From positions 1-64,000 of the forward strand of contig NZ_JAPIUX010000011.1 of assembly GCF_026240015.1 (NCBI RefSeq): a DNA stretch of 64,000 bases, given 5' to 3'. Each line of letters begins with the position of its first letter. Positions within the stretch are counted from its first letter, which is position 1. A program made the position numbers and the translations under genes. This stretch comes from Acetobacter farinalis (GTDB taxonomy: Bacteria > Pseudomonadota > Alphaproteobacteria > Acetobacterales > Acetobacteraceae). A model generated the notes under the pieces. It was not told the DNA's origin and did not search any database. It worked only from the letters and a program-made list of their open reading frames with translations. Positions 18,231 to 26,900 of this stretch are shown in pieces.

Positions 18231-19052
18231 ATGCCCCGCCCGCCGCATGACATCCGGCTGGTGCTGGCTGATGTGGATGGCACACTGGTCACGCGGGAGA
18301 AAGTTCTCACCCCGCGTGCCATCTGGGCCGTGCAGGCCTTGCGGGAGCGCGGCATTCTTTTTGCCATAACGTCCGGCAGGCCACCCCGTGGCATGAGCAT
18401 GCTCATTGAGCCTCTGGACCTGACCACGCCCCTCGCCGGGTTTAACGGCGGCATGATGGTGCAGCCGCCTGATATGCGGGTGCTCAGCACACTGCGCCTC
18501 CCCCGCCTCGTGGCGGAAAAAACCCTTGCCCTGCTGCAGGATCACGGCGTGCCCGCATGGGTGTACACCCCGCAGGACTGGCTGGTGCCCAATGCCTCCG
18601 CCCCGCATGTGGCGCAGGAGCAAAGGACCGTGAAGTTCCCGCCGCGTGTTGTCTCCTCATATGAGGCGGTTCTGGATGATATCATCAAGATCACCGGTGT
18701 GAGTGATGATGCGGACCTGATGCGCCGCGTGGCGGCCACTCTCGCGCAGACATTGGGAGAGACCGCCTCGGCTGCACTTTCCCAGCCCTGGTATGTTGAC
18801 ATCACGCACCCGGATGCCAACAAGGGCGCCGTTGTGCATACACTGGAACGCCTGCTGGGCATCCCTGCCGCCGCCATGCTGACGGTGGGAGACCAGCCGA
18901 ACGACGTGCTGATGTTCCGCGCCAGCGGAGCCTCTGTTGCCATGGGGCAGGCTGCGGACAGCGTGAAATCCAACGCCACCTGGACAACAGCGTCCTCGGA
19001 AGAGGACGGCTTTGCCAAAGCGATCGAGCGGTATGTGCTCGGAGAGGACTAG
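18231..19052 (+). CDS. HAD superfamily hydrolase, Cof type (second of a tandem pair)
   Basis: 273 residues with the same architecture as the gene before it: motif I VLADVDGTLVT (Asp14, Asp16), TSGRPPRGM in motif II, and TVGDQPNDVLMF as motif IV. The GDQPND form differs from GDMDND of the partner, so the two probably have different substrates. ATG lies three bases after the previous stop, and GGAGAGG near its 3' end (19041-19047) serves as ribosome site for the next gene, so the three are tightly coupled. Confidence 0.88.
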   Translation: MPRPPHDIRLVLADVDGTLVTREKVLTPRAIWAVQALRERGILFAITSGRPPRGMSMLIEPLDLTTPLAGFNGGMMVQPPDMRVLSTLRLPRLVAEKTLALLQDHGVPAWVYTPQDWLVPNASAPHVAQEQRTVKFPPRVVSSYEAVLDDIIKITGVSDDADLMRRVAATLAQTLGETASAALSQPWYVDITHPDANKGAVVHTLERLLGIPAAAMLTVGDQPNDVLMFRASGASVAMGQAADSVKSNATWTTASSEEDGFAKAIERYVLGED

Positions 19053-19056
19053 ACCC

Positions 19057-19797
19057 ATGACCGGACAGAACACCCGCACCGGCAGCGTTGCCGTTTTTGC
19101 CAACCGGGACGAGGTTTCCCGCCATCTGGCAGACTGGCTCCTGAAGCAAGCGCTCGAAAAAACGGATGGTCCGTTCAGCATGGCGCTCTCCGGCGGCAGC
19201 ACACCGCAGGGGCTTTATGGCCTGATGGCCTCGGAACCCTATGCAAGCCGCTTTCCGTGGGCGCGCATGCAGTTTTTTCTGGGGGATGACCGCTTTCTGC
19301 CGCATGACCATCAGGACAGCAATTCCGGCATGCTGCAGCGGCTGCTGTTCTCCCGCGTGCCGGTTCCTGCGGAGAATGTTCACCTCATTCCCGCCACGGG
19401 CACGGCGGAAGACGCCGCCAGAACATATGAGGCAGAGCTGAAGCGGTTTTACGGGGCCGATACATTCCAGCCGGGCAAACCGCTGTTTGATGTCAATCTG
19501 CTGGGTCTGGGCGCAGATGGCCACACGGCGTCCCTCTTCCCCGGTCAGCCGGTGCTGAAGGAACGCACCGCATGGGTTTCCACCTGCGTGCCGCCTGTGG
19601 CCCCTTATACGCGCCTGACCCTGACATACCCCGCCATCCATGCCAGCCGCCATGTGGTGTTTCTGGTGGAAGGAGAGTCCAAACGGGATGTGGTGGCAAA
19701 AGTCCGTGCGCAGGACCCCGCCTGCCCGGCCAGCGGCATTACCGCCATGGGAGACCTGACATGGGTGCTGGACCGCGCCGCCGCCCCTGAAGACTGA
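19057..19797 (+). CDS. pgl: 6-phosphogluconolactonase
   Basis: 246 residues. SMALSGGSTPQGLY, FFLGDDRFLPHDHQDSN and LLGLGADGHTASLFPG are the DevB/Pgl-type motifs of the NagB superfamily; the His of DGHTASLF is the expected catalytic residue. It hydrolyses 6-phosphogluconolactone to 6-phosphogluconate, the step before gnd. ATG at 19057 is four bases after the previous stop with GGAGAGG ten bases upstream; the open frame goes back to 19012 but that start would overlap the HAD gene. zwf, which would supply the lactone, is not in the window. Confidence 0.95.
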   Translation: MTGQNTRTGSVAVFANRDEVSRHLADWLLKQALEKTDGPFSMALSGGSTPQGLYGLMASEPYASRFPWARMQFFLGDDRFLPHDHQDSNSGMLQRLLFSRVPVPAENVHLIPATGTAEDAARTYEAELKRFYGADTFQPGKPLFDVNLLGLGADGHTASLFPGQPVLKERTAWVSTCVPPVAPYTRLTLTYPAIHASRHVVFLVEGESKRDVVAKVRAQDPACPASGITAMGDLTWVLDRAAAPED

Positions 19798-19941
19798 ACA
19801 AACCGCACCAAAGGCGCCCCCCCAGGGAGAAAACGCCCTTGGGGAAAAGCGCTCACGGATACACCTGGAAATACGCCCGGGGAGACATCCTCCGGTTCGC
19901 ATAGAACGACGCACTAAAAAGTAAGAACAAGGAACCACAGC

Positions 19942-21279
19942 ATGACCGGCACACCTTTGGACCCCGCTGCAAAACTCAAACAACAGGCTGCCATTCAGGC
20001 TGCGGCTCTGGTGCAGGACGGCATGGTTGTCGGGCTTGGTACGGGCTCCACCGCGTTTTTCGTGGTGGCGGAACTGGGCCGCCGTGTGCGGGAAGAAGGC
20101 TTGCGCATCTGTGCCATTCCCACCTCCAACGCCACGGAAGCACAGGCGCGTGAGGAAGGTATTGAACTGACCGGCTTTGGCGCGCACCCTGAGCTTGATA
20201 TCACCATTGATGGCGCGGATGAGATCGAACCGGGCACCCTCAACCTCGTCAAGGGCCGGGGTGGCGCGCTGCTGCGTGAGAAAATTGTCGCCTCCGCCGC
20301 AAAGCAGTTTGTGATTGTGGCAGACAGCAGCAAGTATGTTGACCATCTGGGCATGCTCTGCCCGGTGCCGGTGGAAGTGGTTCCGTTCGGCTGGGAAAAT
20401 GTTGCCGTTCATCTAGGCAGGCTGGGCGCGCAGGTCACGCCACGCAAAATGCGGGACGGCTCTTTTTATCTGACAGATGAAAAAAACCTGATCATGGACT
20501 GCGTGTTTGGCCCGATTGCAGACCCGCAGACACTGGGGCAGGCAATCCATAACCTTGTGGGTGTTGTGGAACACGGGCTGTTCATTCACATGGCAACGCA
20601 GGCCATTATCGCGGGGGCTGAAGGCATTCAGGTTCTCCACCCCACCGCGTCCGGCGCGCAGAAAGCCACCGCTCTGGCGCCCTCCGCCCACACCGCGGCA
20701 CAGGGTGCTCCCGAGCACGATCATATTGCCAGAAATCAGGTCGTGCTGCCGCCCCAGCCAGCGGCGGAGGGAATCAAGAAACAGCTTCTGGTCATCATGG
20801 GCGTTTCAGGCTCCGGCAAAACCACCATTGCGCACGGGTTGCGGAATGAACTCGGCTGGCCGTTTCAGGAAGGGGATGACCTGCACCCCGCCGCGAATGT
20901 TGAGAAAATGGCTGCCAGCATCCCCCTGAATGATGAAGACCGCTGGCCCTGGCTGGCAAGCTGCCATGACTGGCTGGCCCGGTGCAAACAAGCGGGCACA
21001 GGCGGCATTCTCACCTGCTCCGCCCTGAAACATTCCTATCGGGATGCCTTGCGCAAGGGGGGGCTGGACCCGATCTTTATCTATCTGCACACGCCGGAAT
21101 CCATTCTGCTCCAGCGGCTGAAGAACCGGAAAGGCCACTATATGCCGCCCACCCTGCTCCCCAGCCAGTTGCAGACTCTGGAAGAACCGGGCGCGGATGA
21201 ACACGCTATGACAATTCCCGCAGAGGAAACCCCTGCGGCAACCATTGCAAGCATTCTGGCGTATCTGAAAACGCTCTGA
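19942..21279 (+). CDS. rpiA-gntK: Fused ribose-5-phosphate isomerase A and gluconokinase
   Basis: 445 residues containing two complete enzymes. RpiA (about 1-230): VGLGTGSTAFF, IPTSNATEAQA, DITIDGADEI and VKGRGGALLREK. A linker rich in Ala, His and Pro (about 231-278) leads into a GntK-type kinase (about 280-445) with P-loop GVSGSGKTT (287-295), EGDDLHPAANVEKMAAS and LTCSALKHSYRD. The first half interconverts ribulose 5-P and ribose 5-P; the second phosphorylates gluconate to 6-phosphogluconate. No stop or frameshift lies between them and no ribosome site precedes the kinase. AAGGA precedes the ATG. It follows pgl after 144 bases. Confidence 0.95.
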   Translation: MTGTPLDPAAKLKQQAAIQAAALVQDGMVVGLGTGSTAFFVVAELGRRVREEGLRICAIPTSNATEAQAREEGIELTGFGAHPELDITIDGADEIEPGTLNLVKGRGGALLREKIVASAAKQFVIVADSSKYVDHLGMLCPVPVEVVPFGWENVAVHLGRLGAQVTPRKMRDGSFYLTDEKNLIMDCVFGPIADPQTLGQAIHNLVGVVEHGLFIHMATQAIIAGAEGIQVLHPTASGAQKATALAPSAHTAAQGAPEHDHIARNQVVLPPQPAAEGIKKQLLVIMGVSGSGKTTIAHGLRNELGWPFQEGDDLHPAANVEKMAASIPLNDEDRWPWLASCHDWLARCKQAGTGGILTCSALKHSYRDALRKGGLDPIFIYLHTPESILLQRLKNRKGHYMPPTLLPSQLQTLEEPGADEHAMTIPAEETPAATIASILAYLKTL

Positions 21280-21301
21280 CTGAACCACGGAGGAGTGCCG
21301 C

Positions 21302-21532
21302 GTGAGCCATAATTACGCAAAACCGCTGACATCTGGCCAGAAGATCGAACGGTTGCTCACGCGTATTCCTCCCTCCTGGCATGTGCGCATGGAGAGAGAG
21401 ACCGGCAGCGCCACATGGCGCGCCGTTGTGCACGCACCGGAAACATCTGAAGGCGCGTGGAGTGATGCCCATATGGACCCGGCGGACGCACTGGAAGATG
21501 CCTGGCGGCGGAACCGCACCCTGCTGGCCTGA
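21302..21532 (+). CDS. Small hypothetical protein at the end of the pentose phosphate operon
   Basis: 76 residues, not recognised. It is Arg/Glu/Ala-rich with several Trp (SWHVRMERE, GSATWRAVVHA, GAWSDAHMDPADALEDAW) and no signal peptide or membrane helix. GTG start at 21302 has a good GGAGGAG about nine bases upstream and lies 22 bases after the gluconokinase stop, so it looks translated with the operon. A small soluble protein of unknown role. Confidence 0.65.
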   Translation: MSHNYAKPLTSGQKIERLLTRIPPSWHVRMERETGSATWRAVVHAPETSEGAWSDAHMDPADALEDAWRRNRTLLA

Positions 21533-21590
21533 GGGCGGCCTGACCCCGTACGTCAGGGCTGTCTAAAAACCCGCCAGCTTTCCTTCCTCT

Positions 21591-21643
21591 GTGCAAGACA
21601 GCGCATGTTCCCCCGCTCCTTTGGGGGAAGCGGCGTCTTGCAC
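21591..21643. repeat. Two-tier hairpin downstream of the pentose phosphate operon
   Basis: GTGCAAGAC (21591-21599) pairs perfectly with GTCTTGCAC (21635-21643); inside it TTCCCCC (21608-21614) pairs with GGGGGAA (21623-21629) around an 8-base loop. The structure lies about 60 bases after the last operon gene and 50 before the next ATG. No T-run follows, so it may be an imperfect terminator, an RNA end-protecting structure or a binding site. Confidence 0.6.
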
Positions 21644-21659
21644 CATCGCCCTCTATATT

Positions 21660-21678
21660 CTACCGTATATAATACGAT
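21660..21678 (+). promoter_or_regulatory. -10 element with overlapping inverted repeat
   Basis: A perfect TATAAT (21668-21673) is embedded in the inverted repeat CGTAT-ATA-ATACG (21664-21676). It lies 20 bases before the ATG of the binding-protein gene. No good -35 is seen 16-18 bases upstream, so an activator or repressor acting on the palindrome is possible. Confidence 0.45.
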
Positions 21679-21693
21679 CAGGCCGGAATACCG

Positions 21694-22869
21694 ATGCGCT
21701 CCTTTATGCTCCCCTTTATGCGCCGATGCAGGCTGTTCTGCACGTCCGGCCTCATGCTCGGCCTTCTGGGGGCCGGGCTGGCCGCCCCGCAGGCGTTCCC
21801 TGCCCAAGCCATGGCACAGACCGCACACCCGGCCAGCCATGCCTCCGCCCCTGCTGATACGCTGGCAGCCCCTGCCCCTCCTCCGGTCGCAGAGCACGCC
21901 CCCGTTTACCCGCGCACGGTTACGGACCAGAGCGGCACCCCCGTCACGCTGGGTAAGAACGCGGCCAATATTGCCGACCTGTGGTTCGCCCATAACGAGA
22001 TTACCGTCATGCTGGGCGGGGCGGAACGCATCAAGGTCTCGGCCAACAAACCCGCTGATCTGCCGTGGCTTTTTAAAATTGCCCCGACTCTTCTCTCTGC
22101 TGAAACCGGCATCCGCCCGGAGATTGCCAACCCGGAAGATCTGCTGAACCGGCATATCGGGCTGGTGTTCGTGCCCACCCGTGCCAAGGCGGAAGATCTG
22201 CGCAAAACAGGTCTGCCCACGCTGGACGCCCACTACACGACCCTGCCGCAGATGCTCGCCTCCGTGGACATGACCGCCGAGGCCCTCGCCACCCCTTACG
22301 CGCGCCAGATGGCAGGGCAGTACCGGCAGGCCATGGAAGGGCTTTTGCAAACCCTGCATGCCCGCACGGCCGCCCTGCCCGCTGCGGCCCGCCCGCGTGT
22401 GCTGCATATCGCCCGCCTTGCCCCTTTGCAGATTGATGGCGCGAATACACTGATTGACGCCTGGATTCAGGCCGCAGGCGGGCGCAATGCCGCCGCGGAG
22501 GTTTCGGGCAACCGTCGCCCCGTTACGTTCGAGCAGATTGTGGCATGGGATCCGGACATCCTCATTCTGGGGCCGGATGCCGGAACCCTGACGGCTGAAA
22601 GCCCGCTGCGCACCCTCAGCGCCTTTCAGCGCGGCAGGACATGGACCAGCCCGCAAGGTGTTTTCCCGTGGGACCGCTACGGGTGTGAAGTCCTGCTCCA
22701 GATGGAATGGGCCGCGCAGCATATCCACCCTGACTTGTTCAGGGATTTTGACCTGCGCCGGGATGTGAAGACTTTCTACACCCGGTTCTTCCGCTACACC
22801 CTGACAGAGGAGGATGTGACACGCATTCTGGCCGGTCAGTCTCCGGCACCCCCTGCCCCTGCCCCCTGA
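21694..22869 (+). CDS. Periplasmic binding protein, iron-siderophore/cobalamin (TroA-like) type
   Basis: 391 residues. A signal peptide with a basic start and a long hydrophobic core is followed by a Pro/Ala-rich stretch and then a binding fold: RTVTDQSGTPVTLGKN, NRHIGLVFVPTRAKAEDL and FEQIVAWDPDILIL are characteristic of FepB/BtuF-like proteins. It should bind a metal chelate and hand it to an ABC permease, but no permease, ATPase or receptor gene adjoins it; the next gene is a CLC channel. It may serve a transporter encoded elsewhere or act as a sensor. The C-terminus ends in a Pro/Ala tail. Confidence 0.82.
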   Translation: MRSFMLPFMRRCRLFCTSGLMLGLLGAGLAAPQAFPAQAMAQTAHPASHASAPADTLAAPAPPPVAEHAPVYPRTVTDQSGTPVTLGKNAANIADLWFAHNEITVMLGGAERIKVSANKPADLPWLFKIAPTLLSAETGIRPEIANPEDLLNRHIGLVFVPTRAKAEDLRKTGLPTLDAHYTTLPQMLASVDMTAEALATPYARQMAGQYRQAMEGLLQTLHARTAALPAAARPRVLHIARLAPLQIDGANTLIDAWIQAAGGRNAAAEVSGNRRPVTFEQIVAWDPDILILGPDAGTLTAESPLRTLSAFQRGRTWTSPQGVFPWDRYGCEVLLQMEWAAQHIHPDLFRDFDLRRDVKTFYTRFFRYTLTEEDVTRILAGQSPAPPAPAP

Positions 22870-22979
22870 GCGCCTGAAATTAGGTCTTTCCTCACACGGG
22901 CAAAAGCAGGCATTAGGGACAGTGTGAAACACCGGACAGACGCCCCGACAGACGCTCCTCTGCCTGTTCCCTTGCAGCC

Positions 22980-24749
22980 ATGACAGGCTTGCTGGACCAT
23001 ATGCGCACCCACAACACGCCGCCCCAGCTTCTGGCGGCGCTTCGTGCGCTTGTACGCACGGATAACCTGTGGGTGATTGCATTGGCGGCTCTGGTGGGAG
23101 GGCTGGCGGGCTGTGCTGTCAGCCTCATGACAGCCACTACACTGCTCGCGCACCATCTGCTGGCTCCGGGTTCGGGCCGACTGTCCGGCCTTACAGCCAT
23201 CAGCCCTGTGCGCGCCCTGCTGGTGCCAATGGGCGGTGGCCTGCTGCTGGGGCTGAGCAGCCTGTATCTGGCCCGCACAACCCGCTTCCGCCCGGTAGAC
23301 CCGATTGAGGCCAACGCCCTGCACGGAGGCCGGATGTCCCTGCGGGACAGCCTGATTCTGGCCGGGCAGACCATTCTTTCCAACGGCTGCGGGGTTTCTC
23401 TGGGGCTGGAGGCCGGATTCAGCCAGCTTGGGGCAGCCTTCGGCTCACGCATCGGGCGGCAGTTGCGCATGCACCGCTCCGATGTCCGCCTGCTGGTGGG
23501 CTGCGGGGCGGCCGGAGCCATCGGGGCGGCGTTTGACGCCCCGCTGGCCGGAGCATTCTACGCGTTTGAGCTGATTATCGGCTCCTACACCTTTACCGCA
23601 CTGGCCCCGGTGGCTCTGGCCGCTATCTGCGGCATTGGCATTGTACATCTGACAGGCACTGTCCTGCTGCCGGTTCAGGTGGAAACCCCGACCAGCATTC
23701 CGCTTCTGGCCTACTTCCCCATTGTCCTGCTTGGGATTTTTGCCGGGCTGGTGGGAGTGATGCTGATGCGCGTCGTCACGCTGACAGAACACACCTTCCG
23801 CAGCCTGCCGCTACCGGTCTGGCTGCACCCGGCGCTCGGGGGGCTGCTGGTAGGGGGGCTGGCGCTTGTCTCGCCCTCCGTTCTTTCCTCCGGCCATATG
23901 GCCATGCGCGCGGGGCTGATTGCTGCTCCCCCGCTGATGCTCGCCCTCGGGCTCCTGGGGCTGAAGGCGCTGGCCTCCGCCATTTCCATTGGCTCCGGCT
24001 TTCGCGGCGGGCTGTTCTTTGCCTCGCTGTATCTGGGGGTGCTGACCGGCGCGGTCTTTGCCGGGGTTCTGGCCCCGCTGGCGGTTCTGCCGGTGTCTGT
24101 CTGCACCATTGCGGGCATGTGCGCGCTGGCCGTGGGCGTGATTGGCGGCCCCATGACCATGATCTTTCTGGCGCTGGAAACCACCGGCAGCCTGCCGCTG
24201 ACAGGCGCTGTGGTGGTTTCCGCCATTGTTTCCTCCATTACCGTGCGGCGGACATTCGGCTACTCCTTCGCCACATGGCGCTTCCACCTACGCGGAGAAA
24301 ATATCCGCTCGGGCGTGGATGTGGGCTGGATGCGCACCCTGACGGTGGAGCGGATGATGCGCACGGAAGTGGTCACCTTCCCCGTGACAGAAACCGTGCA
24401 GGCCGCCCGTCTGGCCTTCCCGCACCAGACTCCGCGCTACATCATTCTATGTGATGCGGAAAACCGTTACCGGGGGCTGGTGGAAAATGTGCAGCTCCAT
24501 TCAGGCCGGTTTACAGAAACCACGCCCTTGGCAGAACTGGTGGCCCCGGATGATCTGGCGCTGACACCCGACCTCTCCCTCGCCACCGCCATTGACAGTT
24601 TTGAGCGGCTGGCCCGCCCCGCGCTGGCGGTGGTGGACGCCCAGAACCACATTCTGGGCCTGCTGAGTGAACGCTACGTGCTGCGGCGCTATGCGGAAGA
24701 ACTGGAACGCACCCGGCGGGAACTGGCGGGGGAGAAATATTGCGGCTGA
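22980..24749 (+). CDS. CLC-type chloride channel/transporter with C-terminal CBS region
   Basis: 589 residues. The membrane domain (about 20-430) has the CLC ion-path motifs in modified form: SNGCGVSLGLEAGFSQLG keeps the Glu that corresponds to the gating Glu of GxEGP, and IGSGFRGGLFFASLYLG matches the second GxFxP-like segment. The C-terminal third (about 455-580) carries CBS-like repeats (VERMMRTEVVTFPVTETVQ and the stretch ending LGLLSERYVLRRY). It would exchange or conduct Cl- across the inner membrane, perhaps in acid resistance. The ATG overlaps the region just after CTTGCAGCC with no strong ribosome site; start moderately certain. Confidence 0.9.
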   Translation: MTGLLDHMRTHNTPPQLLAALRALVRTDNLWVIALAALVGGLAGCAVSLMTATTLLAHHLLAPGSGRLSGLTAISPVRALLVPMGGGLLLGLSSLYLARTTRFRPVDPIEANALHGGRMSLRDSLILAGQTILSNGCGVSLGLEAGFSQLGAAFGSRIGRQLRMHRSDVRLLVGCGAAGAIGAAFDAPLAGAFYAFELIIGSYTFTALAPVALAAICGIGIVHLTGTVLLPVQVETPTSIPLLAYFPIVLLGIFAGLVGVMLMRVVTLTEHTFRSLPLPVWLHPALGGLLVGGLALVSPSVLSSGHMAMRAGLIAAPPLMLALGLLGLKALASAISIGSGFRGGLFFASLYLGVLTGAVFAGVLAPLAVLPVSVCTIAGMCALAVGVIGGPMTMIFLALETTGSLPLTGAVVVSAIVSSITVRRTFGYSFATWRFHLRGENIRSGVDVGWMRTLTVERMMRTEVVTFPVTETVQAARLAFPHQTPRYIILCDAENRYRGLVENVQLHSGRFTETTPLAELVAPDDLALTPDLSLATAIDSFERLARPALAVVDAQNHILGLLSERYVLRRYAEELERTRRELAGEKYCG

Positions 24750-25100
24750 GCCTGCCCGGATGCGGGGCCTTCTGAGCCCGGACCCGGCCATTCCTGAAAA
24801 TGTCTGCCGTTTCCACGCAGACTGTCGAGCACGTGCCCCCGCTTCAGCTCTGATGCACACACTCCTGCCAAAAGCACCATGACCAAACCAATGAAAGCTG
24901 GAATTTTCAGGCTGGTCGCCTGATCGTGACCAGCATCGGGCCTTTTGAAGCGGCCCGTGCCGCGTTCAGGATCTTCGCTGCGCACTGGCTCAGGTATAGA
25001 CTGGGATACGGCATGGACCGGTACGCATGCCTGCAATCTGGCACTCAAAAAGAAGCGTGTTATAACATCACCCCTTCCTCGCCTTACGGAGCTCCACCTT
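24750..25100 (+). other. Intergenic region upstream of dld
   Basis: 351 bases. The frame of dld stays open upstream to 24945 but that stretch reads as low-quality protein and lacks a ribosome site. GGAG at 25088-25091 serves the ATG at 25101. TATAGA occurs at 24995-25000 as a possible -10. Nothing else recognised. Confidence 0.4.
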
Positions 25101-26822
25101 ATGACGACCCCCGCCCAGACCCCGGCAAACCAGCCCCTGCTGGGCCGCCTGAAGGATATTGTCGGCCATGGCCATGTGCTGACCAGCGAGGCCGAAACCT
25201 ACCGGTTCCGCCACGGCTTCCGCTTTGGTTCGGGCAAGGTGCTGGCCGTGGTGCAGCCCGGCACGCTGGTGGAGCTGTGGCGGGTGGCGCAGGCCTGTGT
25301 GGCGGATGGCAAAATTATCATCATGCAGGCCGCCAATACCGGCCTGACAGGCGGCTCCACACCTGATGGCGATAACTATGACCGCGAGATCGTGCTTATC
25401 AGCACCCTGCGGCTGACCGGCGCGCATCTGATTGGGGAGGGCAGGCAGGTGGTCTGCCTGCCCGGCGCCACGCTGTATGAGCTGGAAAGCAAGCTGAGCG
25501 CCATCGGGCGGGAGCCGCATTCCGTTATCGGGTCCTCCTGCATCGGGGCGTCTGTTCTGGGCGGGATCAGCAACAACTCCGGCGGTGCGCTGGTGCAGCG
25601 CGGCCCGGCCTATACGGAAATGGCCGTGTTCGGGCAGGTGGGGGAAGATGGCCAGCTGCGCCTTGTCAACCATCTGGGCATCCAGTTGGGGAATGACCCG
25701 GAGGCCATTCTGAACACGCTTCAGGCCGGAACCTTCTCCGAAACGGATATCGACTGGAATGCCGGCCGCGGGCATGACGGCGAGTATGTAACGCATGTGC
25801 GGGATGTGGATGCCGATACCCCCGCCCGCTTCAATGCTGACCCTTCCCGCTGGCATGAAGCGGCAGGCTGCGCGGGCAAGCTGGTGGTGTTTGCCGTGCG
25901 GCTGGACACCTTCCCGGCGGAGAAAAACCCTGCCGTGTTCTACATTGGCAGCAACAGCACACAGGAGCTGGAAGACCTCCGCCGCCATGTGCTGACAGCC
26001 TTTGATGAACTGCCGATTGCCGGGGAATACATCCACCGCGATGCGTTCAATATTGCCGAAAAATACGGCAAGGACACCTTCGCGGTGATCCGCAAGTTCG
26101 GCACCGGCTTCCTGCCCAAACTCTTCGCCACAAAATCCCGCTTTGATATTTTTGCCAAGAAATTCAGCTTTCTGCCTGAAAACCTGAGTGACCGGCTGAT
26201 GCAGGCGCTCAGCACGCTCCTCCCCAACCAGCTCCCCAAGCGGATGCTGGACTACCGGGACAGGTTCGAACATCACCTGATGCTGAAAACCTCCGCCACC
26301 CTTGCGGCCCCGGTGCGGGCCTATCTGGAGCAGTTCTTCAGCACGGCCACAGGTGAATTTTTCGAATGCACACCCGATGAAGGCTCCCGCGCCTTCCTGC
26401 ACCGCTTTGCCGCGGCGGGGGCTGCCGTGCGCTACCGTGCCGTGCACCACCGCGAGGCCGAGGATATTGTGGCGCTGGATGTGGCCCTGCGCCGGAACGA
26501 TCAGGAGTGGTTTGAAAAACTGCCGCAGGACATTGAAGAAAAAATTATCGTCAAACTCTATTACGGCCACTTCCTGTGCCATGTGATGCATCAGGATTAC
26601 GTCATTAAAAAAGGCTACAACGCCATGGCCGTGGAGCACAGCATGCTGCCCGGCCTGGACCAGCGCGGCGCCCGCTACCCGGCCGAACATAACGTGGGGC
26701 ATCTGTATCACGCACCGGAGACCATGCTGGCGCATTACCGGGAACTGGACCCCTGCAACTGCATGAACCCCGGCATCGGTCTGGCCACCAAAAAGAAAAA
26801 CTGGGTGGCTGAGAGCGTCTGA
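25101..26822 (+). CDS. dld: Quinone-dependent D-lactate dehydrogenase
   Basis: 573 residues, the usual Dld length. The FAD-binding PCMH region (about 40-270) has IMQAANTGLTGGSTPDG and GSSCIGASVLGGISNNSGGAL; the middle is the lactate cap domain and the C-terminal membrane-binding part contains DPCNCMNPGIGLATKKKNW. A peripheral inner-membrane flavoprotein that oxidises D-lactate to pyruvate and passes electrons to ubiquinone, fitting the incomplete-oxidation respiration of acetic acid bacteria. Start chosen because GGAG lies nine bases upstream. An 11-bp hairpin separates it from the following ABC-F gene. Confidence 0.95.
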   Translation: MTTPAQTPANQPLLGRLKDIVGHGHVLTSEAETYRFRHGFRFGSGKVLAVVQPGTLVELWRVAQACVADGKIIIMQAANTGLTGGSTPDGDNYDREIVLISTLRLTGAHLIGEGRQVVCLPGATLYELESKLSAIGREPHSVIGSSCIGASVLGGISNNSGGALVQRGPAYTEMAVFGQVGEDGQLRLVNHLGIQLGNDPEAILNTLQAGTFSETDIDWNAGRGHDGEYVTHVRDVDADTPARFNADPSRWHEAAGCAGKLVVFAVRLDTFPAEKNPAVFYIGSNSTQELEDLRRHVLTAFDELPIAGEYIHRDAFNIAEKYGKDTFAVIRKFGTGFLPKLFATKSRFDIFAKKFSFLPENLSDRLMQALSTLLPNQLPKRMLDYRDRFEHHLMLKTSATLAAPVRAYLEQFFSTATGEFFECTPDEGSRAFLHRFAAAGAAVRYRAVHHREAEDIVALDVALRRNDQEWFEKLPQDIEEKIIVKLYYGHFLCHVMHQDYVIKKGYNAMAVEHSMLPGLDQRGARYPAEHNVGHLYHAPETMLAHYRELDPCNCMNPGIGLATKKKNWVAESV

Positions 26823-26860
26823 GGCCCCTCAGCCCTCACCTTTTCCAGCAAACTGGTATA

Positions 26861-26895
26861 GAGAGGTCCGGCCCATTCCTGTTACCGGACCTCTC
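26861..26895 (+). promoter_or_regulatory. Hairpin directly before the ABC-F start codon
   Basis: GAGAGGTCCGG (26861-26871) and CCGGACCTCTC (26885-26895) form a perfect 11-bp stem with a 13-base loop, ending five bases before the ATG at 26901. The only purine-rich ribosome-site candidate for that gene, GAGAGG, is inside the stem. No T-run follows. Confidence 0.6.
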
Positions 26896-26900
26896 GCCTT

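Noticed and set aside
19815..19845. Imperfect CCCC/GGGG inverted repeat between pgl and rpiA-gntK
   Set aside because: The stem needs a bulge and has no T-run; not convincing as a terminator inside the operon.
25068..26735. 555-codon open frame on the minus strand opposite dld
   Set aside because: Antisense shadow; His/Gln/Arg-rich with no domain signs, while dld on plus is a full known enzyme.
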